DNA of 64,000 nt from JAGRKR01 sp041397725 (GCA_041397725.1 JAWKVZ010000003.1:248001-312000), one strand, 5' to 3'. Shown: positions 33,551-43,020, numbered from the stretch's first letter. The notes: generated by a model from the letters alone, not told the origin. Made by a program: numbers and translations.

Positions 33551-33883
33551 AGGACGCCAATCGCTTCACTTGCGGATACCTTGCACACACCGAGGCACAC
33601 ACCGTGCTCGCTGGCGTCCCGCCGAGGGACCGGCGCCGCGAGGCCGGCTTCTCCCGATCTTCGACCCGGTCGAGACGCAAGGCTCTCGACGAGCCGTAAG
33701 CCAGGGGCCGCCGATGAGACCTCGAACGGCGTCGCGACAGGAAGCTCGATGGAAGCGCTCTGCGCCGCCATCTCGAGCGAGCGACCCTAGCAGATCAGGC
33801 CAAGCATGTCATGGCGCGCACCTGCGGGCGTCCCGTCGCACTCACGGCAACGTGATGGCAGGGCGTCCGTCGCGATGGAGCCG
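33551..33883. other. 333-bp intergenic region upstream of the pump operon
   Basis: Between the pump adaptor (reading left) and the stop of the L,D-transpeptidase gene. It should hold the pump promoter; I see no clear -35/-10 pair and no extended palindrome that would mark a TetR-type operator. Low-complexity GC-rich DNA otherwise. Confidence 0.45.
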
Positions 33884-34315
33884 CTACCGCGTAATGACGA
33901 TCCGCGACTGCTGCTTGCCCCGGCCGCTGACCAGATTGAACAGGGTAGCGGCATGCCCCGGCGCGAGCCTGATGCAACCATGGGAGGCGCGGCGGCCGAG
34001 GGCGCGCGTGGCGTAGGTGCCGTGGATGGCATAGCCGCCCCGGAAGAAGATCGCATTGGGCATGGGGGAATTGTAATACTTGCGGGAGTACCACCGCTTC
34101 TCCAGCCGCTGCGGGCGATAGCTGCCGGTGGGCGTCACGTAGCCGCGCCGCGCGGTGGAGACGGGCCAGGAGTAGCGGAGGTGGCCGTCGACGTAGACCT
34201 TCATGCGCTGCGATGACAGATCGACCTTGGCCACGACGCTCGCCGCCGCAGCGCCGGAGCCTGCGATCAGCAGTCCGATCGTCAGGGCAAGTCCACGAGA
34301 GAACATCCGCAACAT
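33884..34315 (-). CDS. L,D-transpeptidase, YkuD domain
   Basis: About 143 residues with a signal peptide (FSRGLALTIGLLIAGSGAAAA). The YkuD catalytic motif HGTYATRALGRRASHGCIRL is complete: the nucleophile Cys is in SHGCIRL and the first His is in HGTY. The enzyme makes 3-3 cross-links in peptidoglycan or links it to proteins. It is a minimal catalytic domain with no LysM. I take the ATG at 34315 (GGGGG upstream); one eight codons earlier (34339) is also possible. Confidence 0.88.
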   Translation of the reverse strand: MLRMFSRGLALTIGLLIAGSGAAAASVVAKVDLSSQRMKVYVDGHLRYSWPVSTARRGYVTPTGSYRPQRLEKRWYSRKYYNSPMPNAIFFRGGYAIHGTYATRALGRRASHGCIRLAPGHAATLFNLVSGRGKQQSRIVITR

Positions 34316-34416
34316 ACTCGATACCCCCACACTTGACATGCGGTTGAAGCTGTCCCTGAGCTTGACCGCATGAGCCTACGCAATCATTAACTCATATCGG
34401 TCTGTCAGGGGCTGGA

Positions 34417-35895
34417 TCAACCGCTCTGCGAGAACTCTCCGGAGGTGTCGTTCTTCTGCCTCAGTGCGGCCAGCGCGCGTTCGCGCGCCGCGGCATGTGC
34501 GACGATGGGTTCGGGATAGGTGCCGGAGCCGGGCGCGAGGCCGGCATCGGCGCGCGTCGCGGCACTCGCTTCCCAGGGCGCATGCAGGACGTCCGTCGGC
34601 AGGCGCGCGAGCTCCGGCAGCCAGCGGCGCACGTAGGCTCCGTCGGGATCGAATTTGCGGCCCTGCATGATCGGATTGAAGATGCGGAAGTAGGGCGCTG
34701 CGTCGGCGCCGCAGCCGGCGACCCATTGCCAGCCGCAGACGTTGTTGGCGAGGTCGGCATCGACGAGGGTGTCCCAGAACCAGGCTTCGCCCGCCTGCCA
34801 GGGGATGAGCAGGTGCTTGACCAGGAACGAGGCCACGACCATGCGCACGCGATTGTGCATCCAGCCCGTCTGCCATAGTTCCCGCAAGCCGGCATCGATC
34901 AGTGGATAGCCCGTCGCTCCACGCTGCCAGCGCGCTAGCGCCGCGTCGTCCTGCCGCCAGGGGAATGTCGCGAAGTCCGGCTTGAACGGCGCGCTCGGCA
35001 GATGCGGGAAGTGATGGAGCAGATGCGCCGAGAACTCGCGCCAGCCGAGTTCGCGCAGGAACGACGAGGCGCCGCGCTCGAGGCGCGGATCGGCGTCGGC
35101 CGCATGGCGGGCGGCATGCCAGCACTGGCGCGCGCTGATCTCGCCGAAGGCCAGATGCGGCGAGAGGCGGGAGGTGCCGACATGGTCGGGGCGGTCGCGA
35201 CCCTCGGCGTAAGCGGCGACGCCCTGCGAGAGGAACCGCGTGAGGGCGTCTTGCGCCGCGGCTTCGCCAACGTGCCAGGCGCTTGCAAGGCCGGCTGACC
35301 AATCCGGGCGGCTCGGATGCAGGCCCCAGTCCCGGAGACGCTCGCTCTCGACAGGGCCATGATAGGGTACGAGCGCGCGCGGGGCAGGCAGTGGCTCGGG
35401 TGGCGCGGCGCGCGACAGGCAGGCGCGCCAGAACGGCGTGAACACACGAAACGGGCCGCCGCTGCCCGTCGCCACGGCCTCCGGCTCGAACAGCACAGCG
35501 CCGGCGAAGCGGCGGAGCTTGACGCCCGAGCCGGCGAGGCGTTCGCTCACCGCCTGCTGCAGGCTGGCGCCATCGGGGCGGTGATCGCGACTTGCGAAGA
35601 CCGTCGTCGCCGCGGTCTCCCGGACCAGGGCTGCCAGGACCTCGACGGGGTCTCCGCGCCGCAGCACGAGGAGAGCGCCGAGCCGTGCGAGCGACTCGGC
35701 GAGGTGCTGCAGGGACTTGTCCAGCCACCAGCGGCTGGCGCCGCCTGGCGGACGGGTGCGCGTCCCGCTCTCGTCGAGCACGTAGACCGCAAGGATGGGT
35801 TGGGAAGTGGCGACGGCGGCCGTCAGTGCCGGGTGATCGGAAAGACGGAGGTCGCGGCCGAACCAGACGATGACGGGTCTGTCAGGCGCAGTCAT
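34417..35895 (-). CDS. phrB: Deoxyribodipyrimidine photolyase (class I CPD type)
   Basis: 492 residues. N-terminal antenna domain (VIVWFGRDLRLSDHPAL), C-terminal FAD domain with TSRLSPHLAFGEIS, FLRELGWREF, ATGYPLIDAGLREL, TGWMHNRVRM and ANNVCGWQWVAG, the last including conserved Trp residues used in electron transfer. It repairs UV-induced cyclobutane dimers using light. The ATG at 35895 gives the normal length; an ATG 11 codons upstream is an alternative. No light-dependent regulator is adjacent. Confidence 0.95.
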   Translation of the reverse strand: MTAPDRPVIVWFGRDLRLSDHPALTAAVATSQPILAVYVLDESGTRTRPPGGASRWWLDKSLQHLAESLARLGALLVLRRGDPVEVLAALVRETAATTVFASRDHRPDGASLQQAVSERLAGSGVKLRRFAGAVLFEPEAVATGSGGPFRVFTPFWRACLSRAAPPEPLPAPRALVPYHGPVESERLRDWGLHPSRPDWSAGLASAWHVGEAAAQDALTRFLSQGVAAYAEGRDRPDHVGTSRLSPHLAFGEISARQCWHAARHAADADPRLERGASSFLRELGWREFSAHLLHHFPHLPSAPFKPDFATFPWRQDDAALARWQRGATGYPLIDAGLRELWQTGWMHNRVRMVVASFLVKHLLIPWQAGEAWFWDTLVDADLANNVCGWQWVAGCGADAAPYFRIFNPIMQGRKFDPDGAYVRRWLPELARLPTDVLHAPWEASAATRADAGLAPGSGTYPEPIVAHAAARERALAALRQKNDTSGEFSQSG

Positions 35896-36144
35896 GATGA
35901 GGCGATCATCTCCGGGGCTCTCCGACATGACAGCCGTCGGCCCGATTGCCAGCGGCGAGCCGATCTCTTGCCGAGGCCGAGCCGTTCCCGAGCGAGGGGG
36001 CGGCAACCCATCCCGAGATACGGAACGACAGGGTGGGGTGTGTTCCGGGGACAGGCCACCGCCTGGTGGCTACTACGCACGGGCCCGCATGCTGGATCAC
36101 CCGGCCCGCCACTCTACGGCACCCATCGCCTGGATGGGCCGGCG

Positions 36145-37914
36145 TCATTGAGGAAAAAACAGCTCGAACAAGCTTTTGGGCTTGGGACGGGGGCGTCCCC
36201 GCGTGGGCCGCCGGGGCTGCTCGTCCGTGCCCTGAGGTCCCCACGCCCAGGGGTCGGCGGGGCGCTGCCGGTCGGGATCGCCGGCATAGCGGCGGTCGGG
36301 ACGCGGGCGCGGGGCGCGCAACGTCAGCTCGTCGGTGAGGCCGTCGAGCCCGGCCACGATGAGCTTGCCGTCACCCCAGGTCCATTGCGCCTCGCGCGTG
36401 CCTTGAAGCATCGGCTCGATGGCGACGACCTTGCTCGTGTAGAGATCGACGATTGCACCTTGCTCCAGTCGCGCTGGGCCGCCGCGTTCATCCACCTTGC
36501 CCGCGTAGAAGCGCAGCACGCCGATCCCCTTGAAGGGGGCTTGCCTGAGGCTCCAGTCCAGCAGCTTCGGTGGCTCGTCGCTCATCATCTCAAGGGGAAC
36601 ACGCAGGCGCGGATAGCGCTTGTTCGTGGCGACGTATCCGTGCTGGCCCTTGACCACGCGCCAGTCGCCCGGGCCGGCGCTGCCGACGGTCTGCTCCGAG
36701 GTATCCGGCGCGGCGCCGAGCCGTTCCAGCGCCGTCACGGCCTCGTCGAGCGATGGTTTCAGGGCCACTGCCTTGCGCAGGCTGGCGATGGCGAGCTGGC
36801 GCTTCTGCTGGGCTTCGTAGAGCTCGCCGCGGGCCCAAAGCGCCTCCGGGTTGGCGCCGTCGAGGCGAAGCGCGCGCTCCACGTCCTTGAGGCCGAGCTC
36901 GGGCGTGCCCATCGCCTTGTAGACATAGGCCCGCACGGCGAACGCCTTGGCCGAACGGGGATCGAGCTCGATGGCGCGGCCGACGTCGTTGAGCGCCTCG
37001 TCATAGGCCTCGGCCCGGCCATGAGCCAGCGCGCGGGCGATGTGGGCCTCGACGGAGCGCGGATCGATCTCGATGGCCTTGTTGAAGTCGGTCACCGCCT
37101 CGTCGACCTGCCCGGCGCCGAGATACGCCCGCCCGCGCAGCACGTAGATGTCGGTGCTGTTCGGATCGAACGCCGCGGCGCGGCTCAGGTCCTTGACGGC
37201 CTCTTCGTAGTTCTTCAACAGCAGATGGGCCTCGCCACGGCTGCGATAGCCGGCGCCGAAGCGCGCGTCGAGGCTGACGGAGCGGCTGAAGTCGCGAATG
37301 GCGGCGTGCGGATGCGAGAGGGCCAGGCGCGCGCGCCCGCGGCCGTTGATCGCCGCGGGCTGGTTCGGTGTCAGCCTGATGGCGCGCGTATAGAGCCGCA
37401 GGGCCTCCTTGGGCTGGCCGAGCAGAAGAAGCGCATTGGCGAGGTTGTTGTGGGCCGCGGCATAGCCGGGGGCCAGCAGCAGGGCGCGCCGGAAGTCCTT
37501 CACGGCCTCGCGCGGATGATTGAGCGAGAGCAGCGCATTGCCGCGGTTGTTATAGGCGGCGGCGTACTCGGGATAGAGCGAAACGGCGCGATTGAAGTCG
37601 TCGAGCGCGGCCTTGAAGCGACCGAGCCGCCAGTTGGCGACGCCGCGATCGGTGAGGATGGTGGCGCGCCGATCGTTGGACAGGGTGGCGTCGCGCAGCG
37701 CCTCGGTGAAGAGCAGGGCGGCCTGCTCGAAGTTGCCACGGGCGAAGGCGGTGCCGGCCTGCTGCGCCGGGCCGGCCCGGCTGGCTGCCGGCTGGGCCGA
37801 GGTCGGGGCGGCTGCCAAGTACCCGCACACGATGACCAGGACCACTGCGCGCGCGATCATGACCGCCGCGCGTGCGATCGTGGCGACACATCCTGGCCTG
37901 GCGAAGCGGCGCAT
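36145..37914 (-). CDS. Exported protein with about ten TPR repeats and a C-terminal beta domain
   Basis: 589 residues. N-terminal signal or anchor (AVVLVIVCGYLAAAPTSAQ), then TPR repeats from about residue 50 to 400, with regular A-Y-N-N-R-G-N-A-L and A-I-x-x-F-x-x-A-L-x-L-x-P phrasing. After residue 410 a different domain (KGQHGYVATNKRYPRLRVPLE, split by variation; IGVLRFYAGK) is probably beta-rich, and the tail is Pro/Arg-rich. The start at 37914 is chosen because it precedes the hydrophobic segment. A protein-binding role in the periplasm is likely; partner unknown. Confidence 0.78.
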   Translation of the reverse strand: MRRFARPGCVATIARAAVMIARAVVLVIVCGYLAAAPTSAQPAASRAGPAQQAGTAFARGNFEQAALLFTEALRDATLSNDRRATILTDRGVANWRLGRFKAALDDFNRAVSLYPEYAAAYNNRGNALLSLNHPREAVKDFRRALLLAPGYAAAHNNLANALLLLGQPKEALRLYTRAIRLTPNQPAAINGRGRARLALSHPHAAIRDFSRSVSLDARFGAGYRSRGEAHLLLKNYEEAVKDLSRAAAFDPNSTDIYVLRGRAYLGAGQVDEAVTDFNKAIEIDPRSVEAHIARALAHGRAEAYDEALNDVGRAIELDPRSAKAFAVRAYVYKAMGTPELGLKDVERALRLDGANPEALWARGELYEAQQKRQLAIASLRKAVALKPSLDEAVTALERLGAAPDTSEQTVGSAGPGDWRVVKGQHGYVATNKRYPRLRVPLEMMSDEPPKLLDWSLRQAPFKGIGVLRFYAGKVDERGGPARLEQGAIVDLYTSKVVAIEPMLQGTREAQWTWGDGKLIVAGLDGLTDELTLRAPRPRPDRRYAGDPDRQRPADPWAWGPQGTDEQPRRPTRGRPRPKPKSLFELFFPQ

Positions 37915-38117
37915 GGCGTGACGAGCCTCCGGGTAGAGCGGTGCACGGCATGCTCGCCCGCGTGGCGCGTGCGGGATGCCGGCTTTGGAGCGGTTGCGAT
38001 TCGCCCGACGCCAGGACCATAAGCCGTCGCGGCCGCGGATGCCAGTTGCCGCCGGGCGGAACATCTCGCCTGTGATCCTCGCGCACCAACGTGGCGCCAG
38101 CGAGGCTGCCCGTCCCC

Positions 38118-39206
38118 TCAACCGGCGGTGACGAGCTGCGCGATGGTCGTGCCGATCTCGGCCGTGGTGGCCTTGCCGCCCATGTCGGGCGTGCGCATGT
38201 CCGATTCGGCGAACAGCCGCTCGATGGCCCGCAGGATGGCCGCGCCGGCTTCCGGCTCGCCGAGATGGTCGAGCAGCATGGCGCCGCACCAGATCTGGCC
38301 GACAGGGTTGGCGATGCCCTTGCCGGCGATGTCCGGCGCCGAGCCGTGCACCGGCTCGAACATCGAGGGGAACTCACGTTCCGGGTTCAGGTTGGCGCCG
38401 GGCGCGATGGCGATGGTGCCGGTCGTCGCCGGGCCGAGATCGGAGAGGATGTCGCCGAACAGATTCGAGCCGACGATGACGTCGAACCAGTGGGGGTTGC
38501 GCACGAGGTGGGCGGTCAGGATGTCGACGTGGAACTGGCTGGTCTTGACCTGCGGGTAGTGCTTGGCCATCTCGGCGAAGCGCTCGTCCCAGTAGGGCAT
38601 CGAGTGGATGATGCCGTTCGACTTGGTGGCAGAGGCCAGCTCCTTGCGCTGGCGCGAGTTGGCCAGCTCGAAGGCGTAGCGCATGACCCGGTCCGTGCCC
38701 TTCTGCGTGAACACGGCCTGCTGCACGACGAGCTCGTCCGGGGTGCCGGCGTAGAGCCGGCCGCCGATCTCGGAGTACTCCCCCTCGTTGTTCTCGCGCA
38801 CGATCATGTAGTCGATGTCGCCCGGCTTGCGATCGGCGAGCGGGCACTTCACGCCCTCGAACAGGCGGACCGGGCGCAGGTTGATATACTGCTTGAACTC
38901 GCGCCGGATGGGGATGAGCAGGCCCCAGAGCGAGACGTGGTCGGGTACGCCGGGAAAGCCGACCGCGCCGAGGAAGATGCTGTCGTGGCCGCGGATCTGC
39001 TCGAGGCCATCGGCCGGCATCATGCGGCCAGTCTTCTGGAAGGTCTCGCACGACCAGTCGAAGTGGTCCCATTGGAACGTGATGCCGAAGCGGCGACCGG
39101 CCGCCTCGAGCACTTTCAGCCCCTCCGGCACCACCTCCTTGCCGATGCCGTCGCCCGGGATGACGGCGATTTTCAACGGCCGCTTGTTGGCCAGCGTCGT
39201 GCTCAT
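38118..39206 (-). CDS. Tartrate/D-malate dehydrogenase-like decarboxylating enzyme
   Basis: 362 residues of the isocitrate/isopropylmalate dehydrogenase family. Substrate and metal motifs: VIPGDGIGKEVVPEG, INLRPVRLF, RENNEGEYSEIGG, SNLFGDILSDLGP and EPVHGSAPDIAGKGIANP. The RENNEGEYS form and LFEGVKCPLADR are typical of tartrate dehydrogenase/D-malate decarboxylase (TtuC/DmlA) rather than LeuB. It oxidises a 2-hydroxyacid with NAD. It lies downstream of an ABC importer on the same strand (gap 69 bp). Confidence 0.87.
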   Translation of the reverse strand: MSTTLANKRPLKIAVIPGDGIGKEVVPEGLKVLEAAGRRFGITFQWDHFDWSCETFQKTGRMMPADGLEQIRGHDSIFLGAVGFPGVPDHVSLWGLLIPIRREFKQYINLRPVRLFEGVKCPLADRKPGDIDYMIVRENNEGEYSEIGGRLYAGTPDELVVQQAVFTQKGTDRVMRYAFELANSRQRKELASATKSNGIIHSMPYWDERFAEMAKHYPQVKTSQFHVDILTAHLVRNPHWFDVIVGSNLFGDILSDLGPATTGTIAIAPGANLNPEREFPSMFEPVHGSAPDIAGKGIANPVGQIWCGAMLLDHLGEPEAGAAILRAIERLFAESDMRTPDMGGKATTAEIGTTIAQLVTAG

Positions 39207-39275
39207 CGTCCGTCATCCTTCCATGAGTAGGCCCGGGCTTCCTTGCGCAAGCCCGGGCAACGGGGCTGTCGTGAC

Positions 39276-40316
39276 CTACTTGACCGTCTTGGCCGCCTTG
39301 GCGATGAAGCGGCCGTCCCAGGTCTTGGTCAGATCGATCTTGGCGTCCTTCATCTTGGGGATGAAGGTCTTCAGGAACTTGAGGCTGCGCTCCTGGCCGT
39401 CGGTGCTGACCACGCCCGTTCGCGAGTAGGACTCGAGCAGGCCCTTGACGCTCTTGATGTAGAGATCTTTGTCGCCGAGATAGTAGGCCTCGGGCACGGT
39501 CGCGGTGACCTGCTCGGGCGTCGCCTTCTCCAGCCACTTGAGCGTGCGGTAGAAGGCGTTCACGAGTGCCTGCACCGTGTTCGGGTTCTTGGCGATGAAG
39601 TCCTGCTTGATGTACAGCACGGCCGCAGGCATCGGGCCGCCGTAGAGCTTCGTCGTGCCGGCGGTGCTGCGCGATTCCGCGACGACCACGACCTCCTTGT
39701 CCTTCTCCAGTCGGGAGATGACGGGATCGATGTTGGAAATGGCGTCGATCTCACCCTTCTTGATGGCGGCGACGGCCGACGGCCCTGCGCCCACGCCGAT
39801 GAACGAGGCATCGGTCGGCTTCAGGCCCGCCTGGCTCATCAGGTACCAGACGACCATGTTGGTCGAGGAGCCCGGAGCGGTCACGCCGATCTTCATGCCC
39901 TTGAGGTCGGCCGGCGACTTGTAGGCCTTGGCCTTGCTCGTGCGGATGGCGAGGGAGATGCCGGGATAGCGCCCGAGCTCGACGACGGCGCGGATATCCT
40001 GGCCCTTGGCCTGCATGTGGATGGTGTGCTCGTAGGCGCCGGTGACGACATCGACGGAGCCGCCGATGAGGGCCTGCAGCGATTTCGAGCCGCCGGCAAA
40101 GTCGCTGATCTCGACGTCGAGGCCTTCCTTCTTGAAGAACCCGAGGCGCTCGGTCAGGGTCAGCGGCAGATAGTAGAGGGCCGGCTTGCCGCCGACGCCG
40201 AGCTTGACCTTCTTCTTCTCCGGCGCCTGCGCCATGGCGGGTGTCACGGCAAGTCCAACCGCGGCGATCGCCGCCGCCGCAGCCAGGGCGGCACCACGCT
40301 TCCAAAGGGACGTCAT
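39276..40316 (-). CDS. NitT/TauT-family ABC transporter substrate-binding protein
   Basis: 346 residues, signal peptide ending AMAQA. The NMT1/SsuA-like fold is seen in GGKPALYYLPLTLTERLGFFKKEGLDVE (split by variation) and FAGGSKSLQALIGGSVDVVTGAYEH. The family binds nitrate, taurine, alkanesulfonates, thiamine precursors or aromatic acids; this member cannot be assigned from sequence. Middle gene of an ABC cluster reading toward the tartrate-dehydrogenase-like gene. Confidence 0.88.
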   Translation of the reverse strand: MTSLWKRGAALAAAAAIAAVGLAVTPAMAQAPEKKKVKLGVGGKPALYYLPLTLTERLGFFKKEGLDVEISDFAGGSKSLQALIGGSVDVVTGAYEHTIHMQAKGQDIRAVVELGRYPGISLAIRTSKAKAYKSPADLKGMKIGVTAPGSSTNMVVWYLMSQAGLKPTDASFIGVGAGPSAVAAIKKGEIDAISNIDPVISRLEKDKEVVVVAESRSTAGTTKLYGGPMPAAVLYIKQDFIAKNPNTVQALVNAFYRTLKWLEKATPEQVTATVPEAYYLGDKDLYIKSVKGLLESYSRTGVVSTDGQERSLKFLKTFIPKMKDAKIDLTKTWDGRFIAKAAKTVK

Positions 40317-40358
40317 TCTCCCGGTCCTCCTCTACATCGTTTCTCTTGTGTGCGCGGT

Positions 40359-41153
40359 TCAGTGCTGCTCCGAGGCCGACGCCGGCCGCCAGACCAGCAA
40401 ACGCCTCTCGATCAGCGTCACGAACCAATCCACAACCAGCACGAAGCCGGCCAGGATCACCATGCCGGCGAAGACGCCGGTGACGTCGAAGACGCCCTCG
40501 GCCTGCTGGATGAGATAGCCGAGGCCGGCCGCCGAGCCAAGGTATTCGCCGACGACGGCGCCGATAATCGCGAAGCCGACGGACGTGTGCAGCGACGAGA
40601 ACATCCACGACAGCGCCGACGGCCAGTAGACGTGGCGGAAGAGCTGGCCCTCGCTCATGCCGAGCATGCGCGCGTTGGCGAGGACGGTGGGGCTCACCTC
40701 CTTCACGCCCTGGTAGACGTTGAAGAACACGATGAAGAACACCAGCGTCACGCCGAGCGCCACCTTCGACCAGATGCCGAGCCCGAACCAGAGCAGGAAG
40801 ATGGGGGCGAGCACGACGCGCGGCAGCGCGTTGGCGGCCTTGAGGTAGGGATCGAAAACGGCGGCGACCAGCGGCTTGCGCGCGAACCAGAAGCCGAACA
40901 CCACGCCGGCGATCGAGCCGATCAGGAAGGCGAGAATGCCCTCGGTCAGCGTGATCCAGATGTGCTTCCACACCTCGCCCGAGGCGAACATCGTCCAGAC
41001 CCGCTCGGCGACCTCGAGCGGCGTCGAGAAGAAGAACTTCGGCATGAAGTAGACGCCGCCGATCGGCACCGTCGAGCCGACGTGCCAGATCAGCAGGCCG
41101 ACGGCGCCGACCAGGACCTGCAGCAGAAAGAGCTTGAGGCGCGAGATCTCCAT
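40359..41153 (-). CDS. ABC transporter permease (NitT/TauT family)
   Basis: 264 residues, six membrane helices. The EAA-type loop for contact with the ATPase is around NARMLGMSEGQLFRHVYWPSA. It follows the ATPase gene after 3 bp. Confidence 0.92.
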   Translation of the reverse strand: MEISRLKLFLLQVLVGAVGLLIWHVGSTVPIGGVYFMPKFFFSTPLEVAERVWTMFASGEVWKHIWITLTEGILAFLIGSIAGVVFGFWFARKPLVAAVFDPYLKAANALPRVVLAPIFLLWFGLGIWSKVALGVTLVFFIVFFNVYQGVKEVSPTVLANARMLGMSEGQLFRHVYWPSALSWMFSSLHTSVGFAIIGAVVGEYLGSAAGLGYLIQQAEGVFDVTGVFAGMVILAGFVLVVDWFVTLIERRLLVWRPASASEQH

Positions 41154-41156
41154 GGG

Positions 41157-41957
41157 TCACGTGCTCCCGTATGCCTTGATGACCTCGGCCTTGAGCTGGC
41201 TCCAGATGGCCTTGTGGAGTTCGTGGAAGCGCGGCTCGAGCCGGATGTCCGCGGCGTCGCGCGGGCGCTCGAGATCGATGGCGTGGTCGCCGATGATCCG
41301 CGCTTCGGGCCCGGCCGACATGATCACCACACGGTCGGCCAGCGCGATGGCCTCCTCAAGGTCGTGGGTCACGAACATCACCGCTTTGCGGTCCGCGGCC
41401 CACAGATCGAGCAGGAGGTTGCCCATCATCTGGCGGGTCTGCGCATCGAGGGGGCCGAAGGGCTCGTCCATCAGCAGCAGTCGCGGATTGCGGATGAGGA
41501 TCTGCGCCAGGCCGACGCGCTTTCGCTGTCCGCCGGAGAGCTGGTGCGGGTAGCGATCGGCGAACGCGCCGAGCCCGACCTTGCCGAGCCAGATGCGCGC
41601 CGCCTCGTGCGCCTCGGCGCGCGGCGTGCCGGCGATCTCGAGCCCGATCGCCACGTTGTCGAGTGCGGTCTTCCAGGGCATCACGGCGTCCTGCTGGAAG
41701 AGATAACCGGCCTGCCGGTTGAGGCCGGTCAGCGGCGCGCCGAGGATCATCACCCGGCCCGAAGCCGGCTTGAGCAACCCGGCGGCGATGTTGAGCAGCG
41801 TCGATTTTCCGCAACCGGTCGGGCCGACGATGGCGACGAACTCGTTGGGGCGCACGGTGAGGTTGACACGACCGACGGCCTTGTAGGTGCCGCCGCCGGC
41901 CAGTGTGAAGGTGACGCTCGTGTCCTGAAGGTCGATGGCGGGGCCGCCGTCAGTCAT
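41157..41957 (-). CDS. ABC transporter ATP-binding protein (NitT/TauT family)
   Basis: 266 residues. Walker A GPTGCGKST, signature LSGGQRKRVGLAQ, Walker B LLLMDEPFG and the switch His in VTHDLEEAI. Typical of SsuB/TauB/NrtD. The start at 41957 (MTDGGPAID) fits the family; an upstream extension to 42023 is low-complexity. First gene of the cluster. Confidence 0.93.
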   Translation of the reverse strand: MTDGGPAIDLQDTSVTFTLAGGGTYKAVGRVNLTVRPNEFVAIVGPTGCGKSTLLNIAAGLLKPASGRVMILGAPLTGLNRQAGYLFQQDAVMPWKTALDNVAIGLEIAGTPRAEAHEAARIWLGKVGLGAFADRYPHQLSGGQRKRVGLAQILIRNPRLLLMDEPFGPLDAQTRQMMGNLLLDLWAADRKAVMFVTHDLEEAIALADRVVIMSAGPEARIIGDHAIDLERPRDAADIRLEPRFHELHKAIWSQLKAEVIKAYGST

Positions 41958-42216
41958 CGCGGTCTCGTGTGTGGTGCGGTGCGGGCGTTGCGGAGAAGGC
42001 GCGGTCGGCCGACCACCGGACAATCTGCCGCGTGCCGTGGGGCGGAAGGCGTCGGTGAGCGCACGCCCAACATGCGCGCCGGCGCACGGCCGGTCAATGG
42101 TGCGAATGCGCTCGGCGGTTGCCAGGCGCGCGCAGGTCTGATAATCGGAAACGCATGGCGACGGGACGACCCGGCGTCCGCAGGATCACAGTTTTCGAAG
42201 CGAGCAGGGACATCGC

Positions 42217-43020
42217 ATGTCCAGCCCCACCGAGAGCCAGTTCGACGCCGAAGTGCGCGTCTACTGGCAGCCTGGCTGAACCAGCTGCCTCCGAACCAAG
42301 GAGTTCCTTGGTAAGCACGGAGTGCCGTTCGTCTCGCGCAACGTCCTCGCTGACGAGGAGGCGTTGCAGGAGCTGTTGCGCTTCGGTCCGCGCCAGCTTC
42401 CCGTGGTGTCGCGTGGCGACAAGTGGGTGAACGGCCAGTCGCTGAAGACGGTGGCGGAGTTCCTCGGCATCGACATCGGCGCCTTGAAGCATTTGCCGGC
42501 CCCCGAGCTCGTGCGCCGCATCGACCTCATCATCGACGGCGCCTCGCGCTTCTTCGCGCAGTTCCCGGAGGAGCGCATCGGCGATCTCGTGCCGGGCCGG
42601 CCGCGCTCCTACGCCCAGCTCACGTGGCATCTGTTCAACGTCGTCGACGCCTTCCTCGAGCACGAGCAGGGCATCCGCCTGATGCACGATGCCTACAACC
42701 GCATTCCGCCCGCCGGCACGACGCGCGCCGACATCCTCGCCTATGGCGCCGATGTCCGTCGCCGCCTCGCCCAGTGGTGGGAAGGCGCCAAGGACCGGCC
42801 GGCGATCCTGACCGAGGCCGCCAACGTCTACTACGGCGGCGTCACGCGCCACGAGTTCCTGGAGCGCACGACGTGGCACTCGGGCCAGCATTCCCGCCAG
42901 CTCATGTGGCTGCTCGAGGACAAGTGCGGCGTGAAGCCCGACCGCCCGCTCGGCCCGGAGATGTGGCAGGGGCTGCCCATGCCCGAGAAGGTCTGGGACG
43001 ACGAGAAGGGCCTTTCCTGA
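42217..43020 (+). CDS. Selenocysteine-containing glutaredoxin-DinB fusion (UGA at 42277-42279)
   Basis: Read from the ATG at 42217 with the in-frame TGA at 42277-42279 as selenocysteine, this is a 267-residue protein. Residues 12-85 are a glutaredoxin-like domain: RVYWQPG-Sec21-TSC24-LRTKEFL, then RQLPVV with the cis-Pro. Sec21 is exactly the first position of the usual CxxC. Residues 95-235 look like a DinB/YfiT four-helix domain with a His triad (His138, His221, His225). AGCAGGGA lies 6 nt before the ATG. A SECIS-like hairpin follows the UGA (42289-42322). Without recoding, the domain loses its N-terminal strand and active site. A plain nonsense mutation is the alternative, but everything else in the gene is intact. 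Confidence 0.82.
42289..42322 (+). promoter_or_regulatory. Candidate bacterial SECIS element of the glutaredoxin-like gene
   Basis: Upper stem of 7 bp: ACCAAGG (42295-42301) with CCTTGGT (42306-42312), loop AGTT. Lower stem of 5 bp: CTCCG (42289-42293) with CGGAG (42318-42322), separated by an asymmetric internal loop. The apical loop starts 22 nt after the UGA and has G in its first two positions, followed by U, as SelB-binding hairpins do. Confidence 0.68.

Noticed and set aside
42277..42279. Simple nonsense mutation (pseudogene) in the glutaredoxin-like gene
   Set aside because: The stop is a UGA exactly at a redox Cys position with a hairpin at the right distance, and a second gene in the window shows the same pattern. 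Not fully excluded until the Sec machinery is found.
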